Below are positions 6,414 to 14,175 of a stretch of 28,909 nucleotides of DNA, in pieces. The position numbers and the translations under genes were made by a program. The notes below the pieces were generated by a model. It made no database searches. It saw only the letters and a list, made by a program, of their open reading frames with translations, and was not told where the DNA came from. Within the stretch, counting starts at the first letter, position 1. The number at the start of each line of letters is the position of its first letter. Origin of the DNA: Clostridia bacterium (GTDB taxonomy: Bacteria; Bacillota; Clostridia; Oscillospirales; QAMX01); assembly GCA_024404415.1 (NCBI GenBank), contig JAKSPX010000002.1:1-28909 (forward strand). Reading direction: 5' to 3'.

Positions 6414-8171
6414 ATGAATAAAGAATGGTCTTTGGAAAAGTTATATAAGGGGTATGACGACCCGAAATTTGCGTCTGACGAAAAACTGCTGGACGAGAAG
6501 ATCGCGGAATACGCATCTTTCGCCTCCGACCTCAAGGGCGACGCAAAGGAGCTTCTGAAAAAGGGCATCACGCTGACTGCCGAGATCGAGACGCTTGCGA
6601 CCCTGCTTTTCTCCTACGCCGAGCTTTCCCAGTCGGTCAACACCTCGGACGCGCAGGCGGCCGCCATTTCGGGAAGACTTGCCCAGAAGCTCTCAGCCCT
6701 CGCCGCCCCGAAGACGGCATTCATCCGCTTTGTCGCGGGCGTCGAGAATTTTGACGCGGTCGTTAATAGCGATCCGCTCCTCAAGGAGCACGAATTTTAC
6801 CTTTCCAACATCCGCGAGGCGGAAAAATACACCCTCTCGCCCGAAGTCGAGAAGGTCATCAGCCTTTATGAGATCAGCGGCTCCCGCGCGTGGGGCGATC
6901 TGCAGGGCTATCTGACCTCCACCGTCCCGGTCGAGTACGAGGGCGGCGTGACCAACCTTTCGGATATCCGCAACAAGGCCTACGACGGCGACGCGAAGGT
7001 CCGCAAGAGCGCCTACGAAGCCGAGATCAAGGCCTACGACCGCATCAAGGACGGCATTGCCTATTCGCTCAACTCCATCAAATTGGAGGTCATCAACCGC
7101 TGCAAACTCCGCGGCTACGATTCGCCGCTTGATGAAGCGCTCAAAAACGCCCACATGAAGCGCGAAACGCTGAATGCGCTCATCGGCGCCATGGTGGAAT
7201 ACCTCCCGAAGTTCTGGGAGTATCTCCGCGCCAAGGCAAGGCTTCTGGGGTATGAAAACGGCCTCCCGTGGTACGATCTTTTCGCGCCGCTGGAAGGCAA
7301 CGACGAGAAGTACACCACCGAGGAAGCCAAGGATAAACTGGTCAGCCTCTTCTCTACCTTCGATCAGGAGGAAGCCGACCTCATCGCCCGCGCCTTCGAC
7401 AACGCCTGGATCGACTTCTATCCCCACGAGGGCAAGGTCGGCGGCGCCTTCTGCGCAGGTATTCATCCCATAGGCGAAAGCCGCGTCCTGACCAATTACG
7501 ACGGCGCGCTCGGTGACGTCGTTACCCTCGCGCACGAATTGGGTCACGCCTTCCACGATTATTGCCTCAGAGAGAACAGCATCCTGAATCTCGACGTCTC
7601 CATGCCGGTTGCCGAGACCGCTTCCACCTTCAACGAGGTCGTCGCCATGAATGCCGCCATCTCATCGGAAAAGGATCCCATCGCCCGCCGTGCCCTCATC
7701 GAAAGCCAGCTCATGGACGCCGCGCAGATCATCTGCGACATTTATTCGCGCTATCTCTTTGAGTCCGCCGTGTTCGAAAAGCGCGCCGACGAGTTCCTCT
7801 TCCCGGACGCCCTCTGTGACATCATGCTGGACGCCCAGAAGAAGGCCTACGGCGACGGACTGGATCAGACCTGCCTCCATCCCTATATGTGGGCCTGCAA
7901 GTCGCACTACTATTCCGGCGGCCTCAGCTTCTATAACTTCCCCTATGCTTTCGGCGGTCTCTTTGCGCGCGGCCTTTATGCCAAATACCTCAAGGAAGGC
8001 CCCTCCTTCGTTCCGCTTTACAAGAAGCTGCTCAAGGCCACCGGCACTACCACGGTCGAGGGTGCGGCGCGCATAGCGGGTATCGACCTGACCGACAAGC
8101 AGTTCTGGATGGATTCGCTCCAGATCCTCGCCGACGAGATCGACGAATTCGTGAAGCTCTGCAATATCTGA
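6414..8171 (+). CDS. pepF: oligoendopeptidase F (M3 family zinc metallopeptidase)
   Basis: 585 residues, close to the usual ~600 for PepF. The zinc site HELGH is at residues 374-378, and the third ligand is probably E401 in PVAETAS. The C-terminal region has the GLSFYNFPYAFG-type sequence typical of PepF. There is no signal peptide, so it is a cytosolic enzyme cleaving short peptides. The start at ATG 6414 is supported by AAGAGG 8 bases upstream and by a perfect promoter; the open frame extending further upstream runs through the promoter and is not coding. Two CocE-type hydrolases follow on the same strand after 39 bases, suggesting a peptide-degrading or amide/ester-hydrolysing operon. Confidence 0.96.
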   Translation: MNKEWSLEKLYKGYDDPKFASDEKLLDEKIAEYASFASDLKGDAKELLKKGITLTAEIETLATLLFSYAELSQSVNTSDAQAAAISGRLAQKLSALAAPKTAFIRFVAGVENFDAVVNSDPLLKEHEFYLSNIREAEKYTLSPEVEKVISLYEISGSRAWGDLQGYLTSTVPVEYEGGVTNLSDIRNKAYDGDAKVRKSAYEAEIKAYDRIKDGIAYSLNSIKLEVINRCKLRGYDSPLDEALKNAHMKRETLNALIGAMVEYLPKFWEYLRAKARLLGYENGLPWYDLFAPLEGNDEKYTTEEAKDKLVSLFSTFDQEEADLIARAFDNAWIDFYPHEGKVGGAFCAGIHPIGESRVLTNYDGALGDVVTLAHELGHAFHDYCLRENSILNLDVSMPVAETASTFNEVVAMNAAISSEKDPIARRALIESQLMDAAQIICDIYSRYLFESAVFEKRADEFLFPDALCDIMLDAQKKAYGDGLDQTCLHPYMWACKSHYYSGGLSFYNFPYAFGGLFARGLYAKYLKEGPSFVPLYKKLLKATGTTTVEGAARIAGIDLTDKQFWMDSLQILADEIDEFVKLCNI

Positions 8172-8210
8172 AGATAAATCAGAAATCATTTCCGAAAGGG
8201 GAAAAATACC

Positions 8211-9797
8211 GTGAAAAAACGGCTTTACCGTGTTCCTATGCGTGACGGCACCGAACTGGTGACGTGGGTGTCGCTTCCCGGAGACGGAACGGGGAAATAC
8301 GATGTCATTCTGATCCGCAACCCTTACGTGGAAGCGCCGCCGGAAGATACGCCTTTTGAGACCGAAGCGGAGGATGATGCATTTGCCCGGAACGGTTTTG
8401 TATTCGTTATGCAGCACTGCCGCGGACGCGGCGGAAGCGACGGGGATTTCATTCCCTTCTGCCGCGAAAAAGAAGATGGCCTTGACGCCATTGCCTGGAT
8501 CGAAAAACAGCCGTGGGCAAAGGATATCTATCTCATGGGCGGCAGTTATCTCGGCTACGTGCAGCTTGCCATGCTGGCAGACCTCCCTGAATCGGTCAAG
8601 GGCGCCTACATGGCGGTCATGACCAACAGCGCGGAAAAACTCAATTTCAAAAACGGCGTGCTCAAGGCCGATATCTGTGCTATCTGGTATCTGGGGATGT
8701 ATCACGCCTGGGATCTTGTGCACAAGGATCCTTACAAGAGCTACGAAGAAGAATGGTTCAAGAATCCCATGTCGGAATATGGCCGCCGCGTCTGGGGCTA
8801 CGACGTGGAGCCCTTCAACAATGCCTTCACCAAGTGGGATGATCCGGTGCTTTCGAAGGATTACGGCATGCAGGCACTTGACGCCATGAGAAAATGCCGG
8901 ATCCCCATCGTCATGGAGACCGGTTGGACCGAGCCCTTCTTCAACGGCACCTGGGAGATGTGGAAGGAGCTTCCGGAGGAGATCCGGGAAAAATCGGCCT
9001 TCCTTGTCGGTCCGTGGAGCCATGGCCCGGTCATCCCGGAGAACTGGCCTTATCCGTTTGAAAACGCGGAGTACGACGAAATAACCGCTATTATCGACTG
9101 GAGCGACCATATCCGTTACGGCAACCCCTCGAGATTCCTCAAGGAAGGGTATATCAAGTATTATGAGGTGGGCAAAGCCTCCTGGGCATTCGCAAAGGAC
9201 TGGCCGGAGGGTGAAACCAAGTCGAATTGGTATCTCGGAAAAGGTGGCCTCACCGAAGAAAAACCCGCAGAGGGCGAAGTCAGTTACGACGCCGATCCTC
9301 TGAACCCCGCGTCCTTCCCCGGCGGCCCCTGCACCTTTGCCACGGGAGAGGTCGGCTTCGCAAAGCAGCCGGAGCCGAATTTCCGCGACGACGTGAAAAG
9401 CTTCCTCTCTGCGCCGCTTAAGGAAGAACTCCATGTTGCGGGGCGGATCGGAGCCGCATTGGAGGTCTCTACCGACCGCGACGCGACCATGTTCCTCATC
9501 CGCGTCTCCTGCGTGACCGAAAAGGGCGACGCGGTGCCCATGCAGGACTGCCCCGTCATCCTGAAGGAGACCACACCGGGCGAGAAGATGAAGGTCGAAT
9601 TCCTCACCGACCCCATCGTCTGGACGCTTCACAAGGGCGAACGTATCCGCCTCGACGTTGCGTCGGCCGACGCGCATTCCTACCGGGTGCACACCAATGT
9701 CCGCGGCGACTGGTTTGCCGCGCGCGATACCGCCGTGGCGCACAACACGGTGTATTTCGGCGAGAGCGTCCTTACGCTGCCGACCGTTATGGAATAA
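8211..9797 (+). CDS. CocE/NonD family alpha/beta hydrolase (X-Pro dipeptidyl-peptidase S15-like), copy 1
   Basis: 528 residues. The GTG start at 8211 follows a GAAAGGGG site. The N-terminal alpha/beta hydrolase fold carries the nucleophile motif GGSYLG (Ser112), and His271 lies in GPWSHG. The C-terminal beta-sandwich (about 380-528) is the jelly-roll domain of X-Pro dipeptidyl-peptidases and cocaine esterase. At the place where these enzymes normally have GWxD for the triad acid, this protein reads GWTE (E241), so Glu may take that role. There is no signal peptide. The substrate may be an ester, an amide or a proline peptide and cannot be fixed from sequence. It is followed by a close paralogue. 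Confidence 0.92.
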   Translation: MKKRLYRVPMRDGTELVTWVSLPGDGTGKYDVILIRNPYVEAPPEDTPFETEAEDDAFARNGFVFVMQHCRGRGGSDGDFIPFCREKEDGLDAIAWIEKQPWAKDIYLMGGSYLGYVQLAMLADLPESVKGAYMAVMTNSAEKLNFKNGVLKADICAIWYLGMYHAWDLVHKDPYKSYEEEWFKNPMSEYGRRVWGYDVEPFNNAFTKWDDPVLSKDYGMQALDAMRKCRIPIVMETGWTEPFFNGTWEMWKELPEEIREKSAFLVGPWSHGPVIPENWPYPFENAEYDEITAIIDWSDHIRYGNPSRFLKEGYIKYYEVGKASWAFAKDWPEGETKSNWYLGKGGLTEEKPAEGEVSYDADPLNPASFPGGPCTFATGEVGFAKQPEPNFRDDVKSFLSAPLKEELHVAGRIGAALEVSTDRDATMFLIRVSCVTEKGDAVPMQDCPVILKETTPGEKMKVEFLTDPIVWTLHKGERIRLDVASADAHSYRVHTNVRGDWFAARDTAVAHNTVYFGESVLTLPTVME

Positions 9798-9876
9798 TCG
9801 CGGCAATGACAAGCGAGTTTTAGTAGCCCCTACTCACAATCGACCGATCATATTTTGAAAGAAAGAGGAAACTCTC

Positions 9877-11457
9877 ATGAAAAAACTGCTTTGCCGCGTT
9901 CCCATGCGCGACGGCACGGAACTGGTGACCTGGGTGACGCTTCCGGGCGACGGAACGGGGAAATATGACGTCACTCTGATACGCACGCCTTATGTTGAAG
10001 CGCCGCCTGCCGATACGCCGGAGGTGGCCGATCTGCCGGACGACGGTATTGCCCAAAGCGACATTGCCGTTGTTACGCAGCACTGCCGCGGGCGCGGCGG
10101 AAGCGACGGAGATTTTGTTCCCTTCTATCGGGAAAAGGAAGACGGACTGGACGCTATTGCCTGGGTCGAAAAACAACCGTGGGCAAAAGATATCTATCTC
10201 ATAGGCGGCAGTTATCTCTGCTACACACAGCTTGCTGTGCTTGCAGATGTCCCGCCGTCGGTCAAGGGCGCTTATCTGTCAGTCATGACCAACTCCTGGC
10301 AGCAGTTCGGCTTCAAAAACGGCGTGTTCAAGCCCGACGTCGTGGCGTTTTGGTATACCATGATGTACCATGCGTGGGAGCTGGTGAAGGGCGATCCCGT
10401 TAAGAGCTTTACGGAAGAATGGCTCAAAAATCCCTTGTCGGAATACGGCCGCCGCGTCTGGGGACGTGATGTGGACTGCTTCAACAGTTTATTTCTTTGG
10501 AAAGACGATCCCTCGCTCTGCAAGGATTATTTCCTGCAGGCGGCGGATTCCATGAAGAAATGCCGCATCCCGATCGTTATGCAGACCGGCTGGAGCGAGC
10601 CCTTCCTCAACGGTACATGGCAGATGTGGAAGGAGCTTCCCGAAGAGATCCGGGAAAAATCTGCCTTCCTCGTCGGCCCGTGGAGCCATGGCCCGATCAT
10701 CCCGGAAAGCTGGCCTTATACGTTTGAAAACGTGGACTACGAAGGGGCACGCGAGATCATCGACTGGATCGACCACATCCGCTATGGGAAACCCTCCAAA
10801 TTCCTCAAGGAAGGCCATATCAAGTATTATGAAATCGGAAAGGCCACCTGGGCTTACGCCAAAGACTGGCCGCAGGGCGAGAACCGGTCGAATTGGTATC
10901 TCGGTGAAAACGGCCTGACCCGGGAGAAGCCTGCTTTGGGTGAAGTCAGCTACGACGCGGATCCTCTGAACCCCGCGTCCTTCCCCGGCGGCCCCTGCAC
11001 GCTTGCCTCAGGGGAAATCGGGTTTGCCAAACAGCCTGAGCCGAATTTCCGCGACGACGTGAAAAGCTTCCTCTCCGCGCCGCTGGAAGAAGAGATCGAC
11101 GTGGCGGGCAGGATCGAGGCCGAACTGGAAGTCAGCACCGACTGCAGCGCGACCATGTTCCTCATCCGCGTCTCCTGCGTGACCGAAAAGGGTGATGCAG
11201 TGCCGATGCAGGATTGGCCGGTCGAATTGAAGGAGACCACGCCGGGTGAACACATCAAGGTGCACTTCGCTGCCGATCCCATCGTCTGGACGCTTCGCAA
11301 GGGCGAACGCATCCGTCTCGACGTCGCGTCAGCCGACGCGCATGCCTACCGCGTGCATAATAACGTCCGCGGCGACTGGTTCACCATGCGCGACACCGCC
11401 GTGGCGCACAACACGGTGTACTTCGGCGAGAGCGTGCTTTCTCTGCCGACGAAATAA
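9877..11457 (+). CDS. CocE/NonD family alpha/beta hydrolase (S15-like), copy 2
   Basis: 526 residues, with roughly three quarters of positions identical by eye to the preceding gene and collinear without large gaps: a tandem duplication. ATG 9877 has AAAGAGG upstream. The nucleophile Ser112 is kept, but the motif is GGSYLC, so the closing glycine of the usual GxSYxG is Cys115. The triad-acid position again reads Glu (GWSE), and GPWSHG is kept. The copies differ most around residues 45-65 and 140-180, where substrate contacts could lie, so they may act on related but different substrates. Its transcript should end at the hairpin at 11471-11515. Confidence 0.92.
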   Translation: MKKLLCRVPMRDGTELVTWVTLPGDGTGKYDVTLIRTPYVEAPPADTPEVADLPDDGIAQSDIAVVTQHCRGRGGSDGDFVPFYREKEDGLDAIAWVEKQPWAKDIYLIGGSYLCYTQLAVLADVPPSVKGAYLSVMTNSWQQFGFKNGVFKPDVVAFWYTMMYHAWELVKGDPVKSFTEEWLKNPLSEYGRRVWGRDVDCFNSLFLWKDDPSLCKDYFLQAADSMKKCRIPIVMQTGWSEPFLNGTWQMWKELPEEIREKSAFLVGPWSHGPIIPESWPYTFENVDYEGAREIIDWIDHIRYGKPSKFLKEGHIKYYEIGKATWAYAKDWPQGENRSNWYLGENGLTREKPALGEVSYDADPLNPASFPGGPCTLASGEIGFAKQPEPNFRDDVKSFLSAPLEEEIDVAGRIEAELEVSTDCSATMFLIRVSCVTEKGDAVPMQDWPVELKETTPGEHIKVHFAADPIVWTLRKGERIRLDVASADAHAYRVHNNVRGDWFTMRDTAVAHNTVYFGESVLSLPTK

Positions 11458-11470
11458 GCGAAAAAAGTCT

Positions 11471-11515
11471 AAAAAGGATCACCTCCGCATAGAAACTACG
11501 GAGGTGATCTTTTTT
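11471..11515 (+). terminator. intrinsic terminator of the hydrolase operon, fused to the sigK ribosome site
   Basis: GATCACCTCCG and CGGAGGTGATC form a perfect 11-bp stem (11477-11487 / 11499-11509), extended by A-T pairs and one G-T on the outside, with an 11-base loop and a six-T run at 11510-11515. It is a strong terminator for copy 2 of the hydrolase. Its 3' arm is also the Shine-Dalgarno sequence of sigK, and the T-run runs into the TTG start codon at 11514. Confidence 0.85.
11500..11509 (+). promoter_or_regulatory. perfect 10-base Shine-Dalgarno of sigK, held inside a hairpin
   Basis: GGAGGTGATC is fully complementary to the conserved 3' end of bacterial 16S rRNA. It ends 4 bases before the TTG start. 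All ten bases are paired in the terminator hairpin, whose 5' arm (11476-11486, GGATCACCTCC) copies the 16S rRNA tail itself. The site should be closed on read-through transcripts. Confidence 0.8.
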
Positions 11516-12197
11516 GCTGTCGCTTTTGTCAACTCTTTTTCTCCACCGGTTTTTCACCGGGCTGGGCCTTGCACATGAATCGGGCTTTCCCAAACCTCTG
11601 ACGGCTGCAGAAGAAGCACATTATCTGGAAAGAAAGGCGGCGGGCGATGAGGAGGCGCGGAACAAGCTGATTTTACACAACCTGCGCCTGGTGGTGCACG
11701 TCGCAAAAAAATACTATTCGCAGACCGGCGAGCAGGATGATCTCATCTCTATCGGCACCATCGGTCTGATCAAAGCGGTGGATTCCTATGACCCCACCAA
11801 AAAGATCAGGCTTGCCACCTTCGCCGCGCGCTGCATCGAAAACGAGATCTTCATGTACTTCCGCCGCGTGAAGCGGCAGGGCGTCGAGGTGAGCTTACAG
11901 GAGACGCTGGAGACCGATAAGGACGGGAACACGCTCGAGATCATGGATACCCTGAGCTACGAGGAGGATCTCCCGGAAAAGCTCGGCATCGAGGAGCAGG
12001 TAAAAAGGCTGGAGGAGGAGCTTGACCGGGTGCTCGACGAGCGGGAAAAATTCATTGTCATGCGCCGCTACGGCCTGCGCGGCCACCGGACGATGACCCA
12101 GAGGGAGCTTGCTGCCCTCTGCGGCATTTCGAGAAGCTACATCTCCCGCATCGAAAAGGGGGCACTGAAAAAGCTCCGGCAGGCCATGGAAGGATAA
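11514..12197 (+). CDS. sigK: sporulation sigma factor SigK, pro-form
   Basis: 227 residues. Conserved sigma-70 region 2 begins around ARNKLILHNLRLV and includes DLISIGTIGLIKAV and ARCIENEIFMYFRR. Region 4 ends with TQRELAALCGISRSYISRIEKGA. After a hydrophobic N-terminus of ~20 residues the protein reads GFPKPLT, matching the pro-SigK arrangement in which the leader is removed at a membrane. In spore formers SigK directs late mother-cell genes. The TTG start at 11514 is supported by a perfect ribosome site and by keeping the full pro-sequence. The gene is intact, with no inserted skin-like element. Regulation through the overlapping hairpin is inferred. Another late sigma factor is possible but less likely. 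Confidence 0.92.
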   Translation: MLSLLSTLFLHRFFTGLGLAHESGFPKPLTAAEEAHYLERKAAGDEEARNKLILHNLRLVVHVAKKYYSQTGEQDDLISIGTIGLIKAVDSYDPTKKIRLATFAARCIENEIFMYFRRVKRQGVEVSLQETLETDKDGNTLEIMDTLSYEEDLPEKLGIEEQVKRLEEELDRVLDEREKFIVMRRYGLRGHRTMTQRELAALCGISRSYISRIEKGALKKLRQAMEG

Positions 12198-12200
12198 AAA

Positions 12201-12229
12201 TACGCGCTCCTTAGGGAAAGGAGCGCGTA
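12201..12229. terminator. bidirectional terminator between sigK and pncB
   Basis: A perfect 12-bp stem (TACGCGCTCCTT 12201-12212 with its complement 12218-12229) surrounds a five-base loop. On the minus strand it is followed by ATTTTTAT, a good T-run for pncB. On the plus strand the tail is weaker (AATAGTTT). The two genes converge here. Confidence 0.85.
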
Positions 12230-12234
12230 ATAGT

Positions 12235-13698
12235 TTATGCGTTGAGGCTGCCTTTGTTTTTGAGTAGCGTTTCCTTGATGCTCCAGAGCTTTTCGCTGAG
12301 GTCGACGTAGAAGATGTGCGGGTTTTCGAATCGCTTGACCTCGACCCAGAGGCGGGAGAGCTCTTCCTCGCAATAGGCACGGATCTCCTTCACCGTCGGG
12401 AGCTTGTAGACCAGCTTGCCGCCCTTGTAGATGGGGACCAGCATTTCGCGGGCGGTGAAGTTTTCAAGCTTTTTGGTTTTCCATGTGTGCTCGGGGTGGA
12501 AGATGGTGTAGGGGCCGTTGGATGGGTCGATGACCTCGTCGTGGAGGGTCAGCACGTCCGCGACCGCCTCGCCGTCCTCGCCGTAAAGCCGCCAGACCTT
12601 CTTGAAGCCGGGGTTGGTGATCTTGGCGATGTTTTCGGAGAGCTTGATCTTGGGGATGATGTTGCCCTTTTCGTCTTCCACGGCTGCGAGCTTGTAGACG
12701 CCGCCGAAGACCGGCTCGCTCCGGGAGGTGATGAGCCTTTCGCCAACGCCGAAGGAGTCGATGCAGGCGCCCTGATTCAGAACGTCGCGGATGAGGAATT
12801 CGTCCAGCGAGTTGGAAATGACGATCTTTGCGTCGGGGAAGCCGGCGTCATCCAGCGCTTTTCTCACCTTTTTGGTGAGGTAGGCGATGTCGCCCGAGTC
12901 GATGCGGATGCCCAAAGGCCGGTTGCCGGAGGGCACGACGACTTCCTTGAAGCAGCGGATGGCGTTGGGAAGGCCGCTCTGCATGACGTCGTAGGTGTCG
13001 ATCAGGAGCAGGCAGGAGGAGGGGTAGGCTTTCGCGTAGGCGGCGAAGGCCTCGTACTCGGTGTCGAACATCTGCACCCAGGAGTGCGCCATGGTGCCGG
13101 AGGCGGGAACGCCGAAGTCGCGGTCGGTGATGGCGCAGGAGGTGGAGGCGCAGCCGCCGATGTAGGCGGCTCTCGCTCCGTAAATCGCGGCGCTGTAACT
13201 GTGGGCGCGGCGCGCGCCGAATTCGGCGACCGGGCGGCCGTTTGCGGCGCGGACGATGCGGTTGGCCTTGGTGGCGATCAGCGACTGGTGGTTGATGGTG
13301 AGAAGCAGCATGGTCTCGAGCAGCTGGGCTTCCAGAACCGGGCCGCGCACGGTGAGGATGGGCTCGCCGGGGAAGATGATGGTGCCCTCCGGCATGGCCC
13401 AGATGTCGCAGGTGAACTTGAAATGGCGGAGGTAGTCGAGAAATTCCTTTGAGAAGATCTTTTTGGAGGTGAGGAAGGCGATGTCCTCTTCCGAAAAGTG
13501 CAGGTTTTCGATGTAGGAGACCACCTGCTCAAGCCCGGCCATGATGGCGAAGCCGCCGTCATCGGGCACGCGGCGGAAAAACATATCAAAATAGGCGATG
13601 CGATTTCCCATGCCGTTCTCGAAATAGCCGTTCATCATGGTCATTTCGTAGTAGTCAAAGAGCATGGTCAGGTCGATGCCGTTCATGAGGTTATCCAT
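12235..13698 (-). CDS. pncB: nicotinate phosphoribosyltransferase
   Basis: 487 residues, full length for the Firmicute type. It makes nicotinate mononucleotide from nicotinate and phosphoribosyl pyrophosphate in the cytosolic NAD salvage (Preiss-Handler) pathway. Recognisable segments are FGARRAH (160-166), GTMAHSW with the probable phosphorylated histidine H205, LLIDTYDV and GIRIDSGD for ligand binding. The ATG at 13698 has an AAGGA site rather far upstream (~14 bases). It starts 33 bases after the end of the DUF1648-like gene and is probably the last gene of a three-gene operon ending at the 12201-12229 terminator. Confidence 0.97.
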   Translation of the reverse strand: MDNLMNGIDLTMLFDYYEMTMMNGYFENGMGNRIAYFDMFFRRVPDDGGFAIMAGLEQVVSYIENLHFSEEDIAFLTSKKIFSKEFLDYLRHFKFTCDIWAMPEGTIIFPGEPILTVRGPVLEAQLLETMLLLTINHQSLIATKANRIVRAANGRPVAEFGARRAHSYSAAIYGARAAYIGGCASTSCAITDRDFGVPASGTMAHSWVQMFDTEYEAFAAYAKAYPSSCLLLIDTYDVMQSGLPNAIRCFKEVVVPSGNRPLGIRIDSGDIAYLTKKVRKALDDAGFPDAKIVISNSLDEFLIRDVLNQGACIDSFGVGERLITSRSEPVFGGVYKLAAVEDEKGNIIPKIKLSENIAKITNPGFKKVWRLYGEDGEAVADVLTLHDEVIDPSNGPYTIFHPEHTWKTKKLENFTAREMLVPIYKGGKLVYKLPTVKEIRAYCEEELSRLWVEVKRFENPHIFYVDLSEKLWSIKETLLKNKGSLNA

Positions 13699-13731
13699 AA
13701 AATGCGCTCATTCCTTTCAGAAAAGGGAATA

Positions 13732-14136
13732 TCAGAGAAGCGGGATGATGGTCAGGAACCAGGAGACGTTCAGAAGCAGGGCGATCACCAGCGTCATCAC
13801 AGCCATGGTGTTGCCGGTGGAGCCTGCGTCGCCTTTGCCCTGATAGGTGCGGCGGGCAAACCCTATGGCGACCTTGTCGACAAGGAACATCACGAAGACG
13901 CCTAAAAGGCCCTCCATCGAGAAAAAGATCACGTCGAGGCTGGTCTTGGCCACGTTGATGCTCGGGATGCCGAGCTCATCGTATTTCACCGGCAGCGTAT
14001 CGGGCAGCATCGGCAAGAGGATGAGGGAGGTGAGGAGCGGCACGGCGGCGGCGATCCAGGCGATGATCAGGATGACCCGGCGGAAGAGGTTTTTCTTCGG
14101 CGCTTTCATCGGCTCTTTGGGCTGGTTTTCGGACAT
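13732..14136 (-). CDS. DUF1648-like small membrane protein
   Basis: 134 residues with three hydrophobic segments (about 19-42, 68-90 and 112-134). Between the first two is LPDTLPVKYDELGIP, resembling the LP-x-x-(I/L)P-x-H/K-x-x-x-x-G signature of DUF1648, a domain also present in SdpI-type immunity proteins. Here it stands alone. The function is unknown. AAAGGAGG lies 7 bases upstream of the ATG. It sits 39 bases after the DUF5107 gene and 33 before pncB on the same strand, so co-transcription is likely. Confidence 0.8.
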   Translation of the reverse strand: MSENQPKEPMKAPKKNLFRRVILIIAWIAAAVPLLTSLILLPMLPDTLPVKYDELGIPSINVAKTSLDVIFFSMEGLLGVFVMFLVDKVAIGFARRTYQGKGDAGSTGNTMAVMTLVIALLLNVSWFLTIIPLL

Positions 14137-14175
14137 GGGGATGCCTCCTTTGCGGGCTTTCGGGAAAAGGCTTGA

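Noticed and set aside
7662..9812. 716-residue open frame on the minus strand
   Set aside because: It lies opposite pepF and the first CocE-type hydrolase, has no domain motifs or ribosome site, and arises from high GC at third codon positions.
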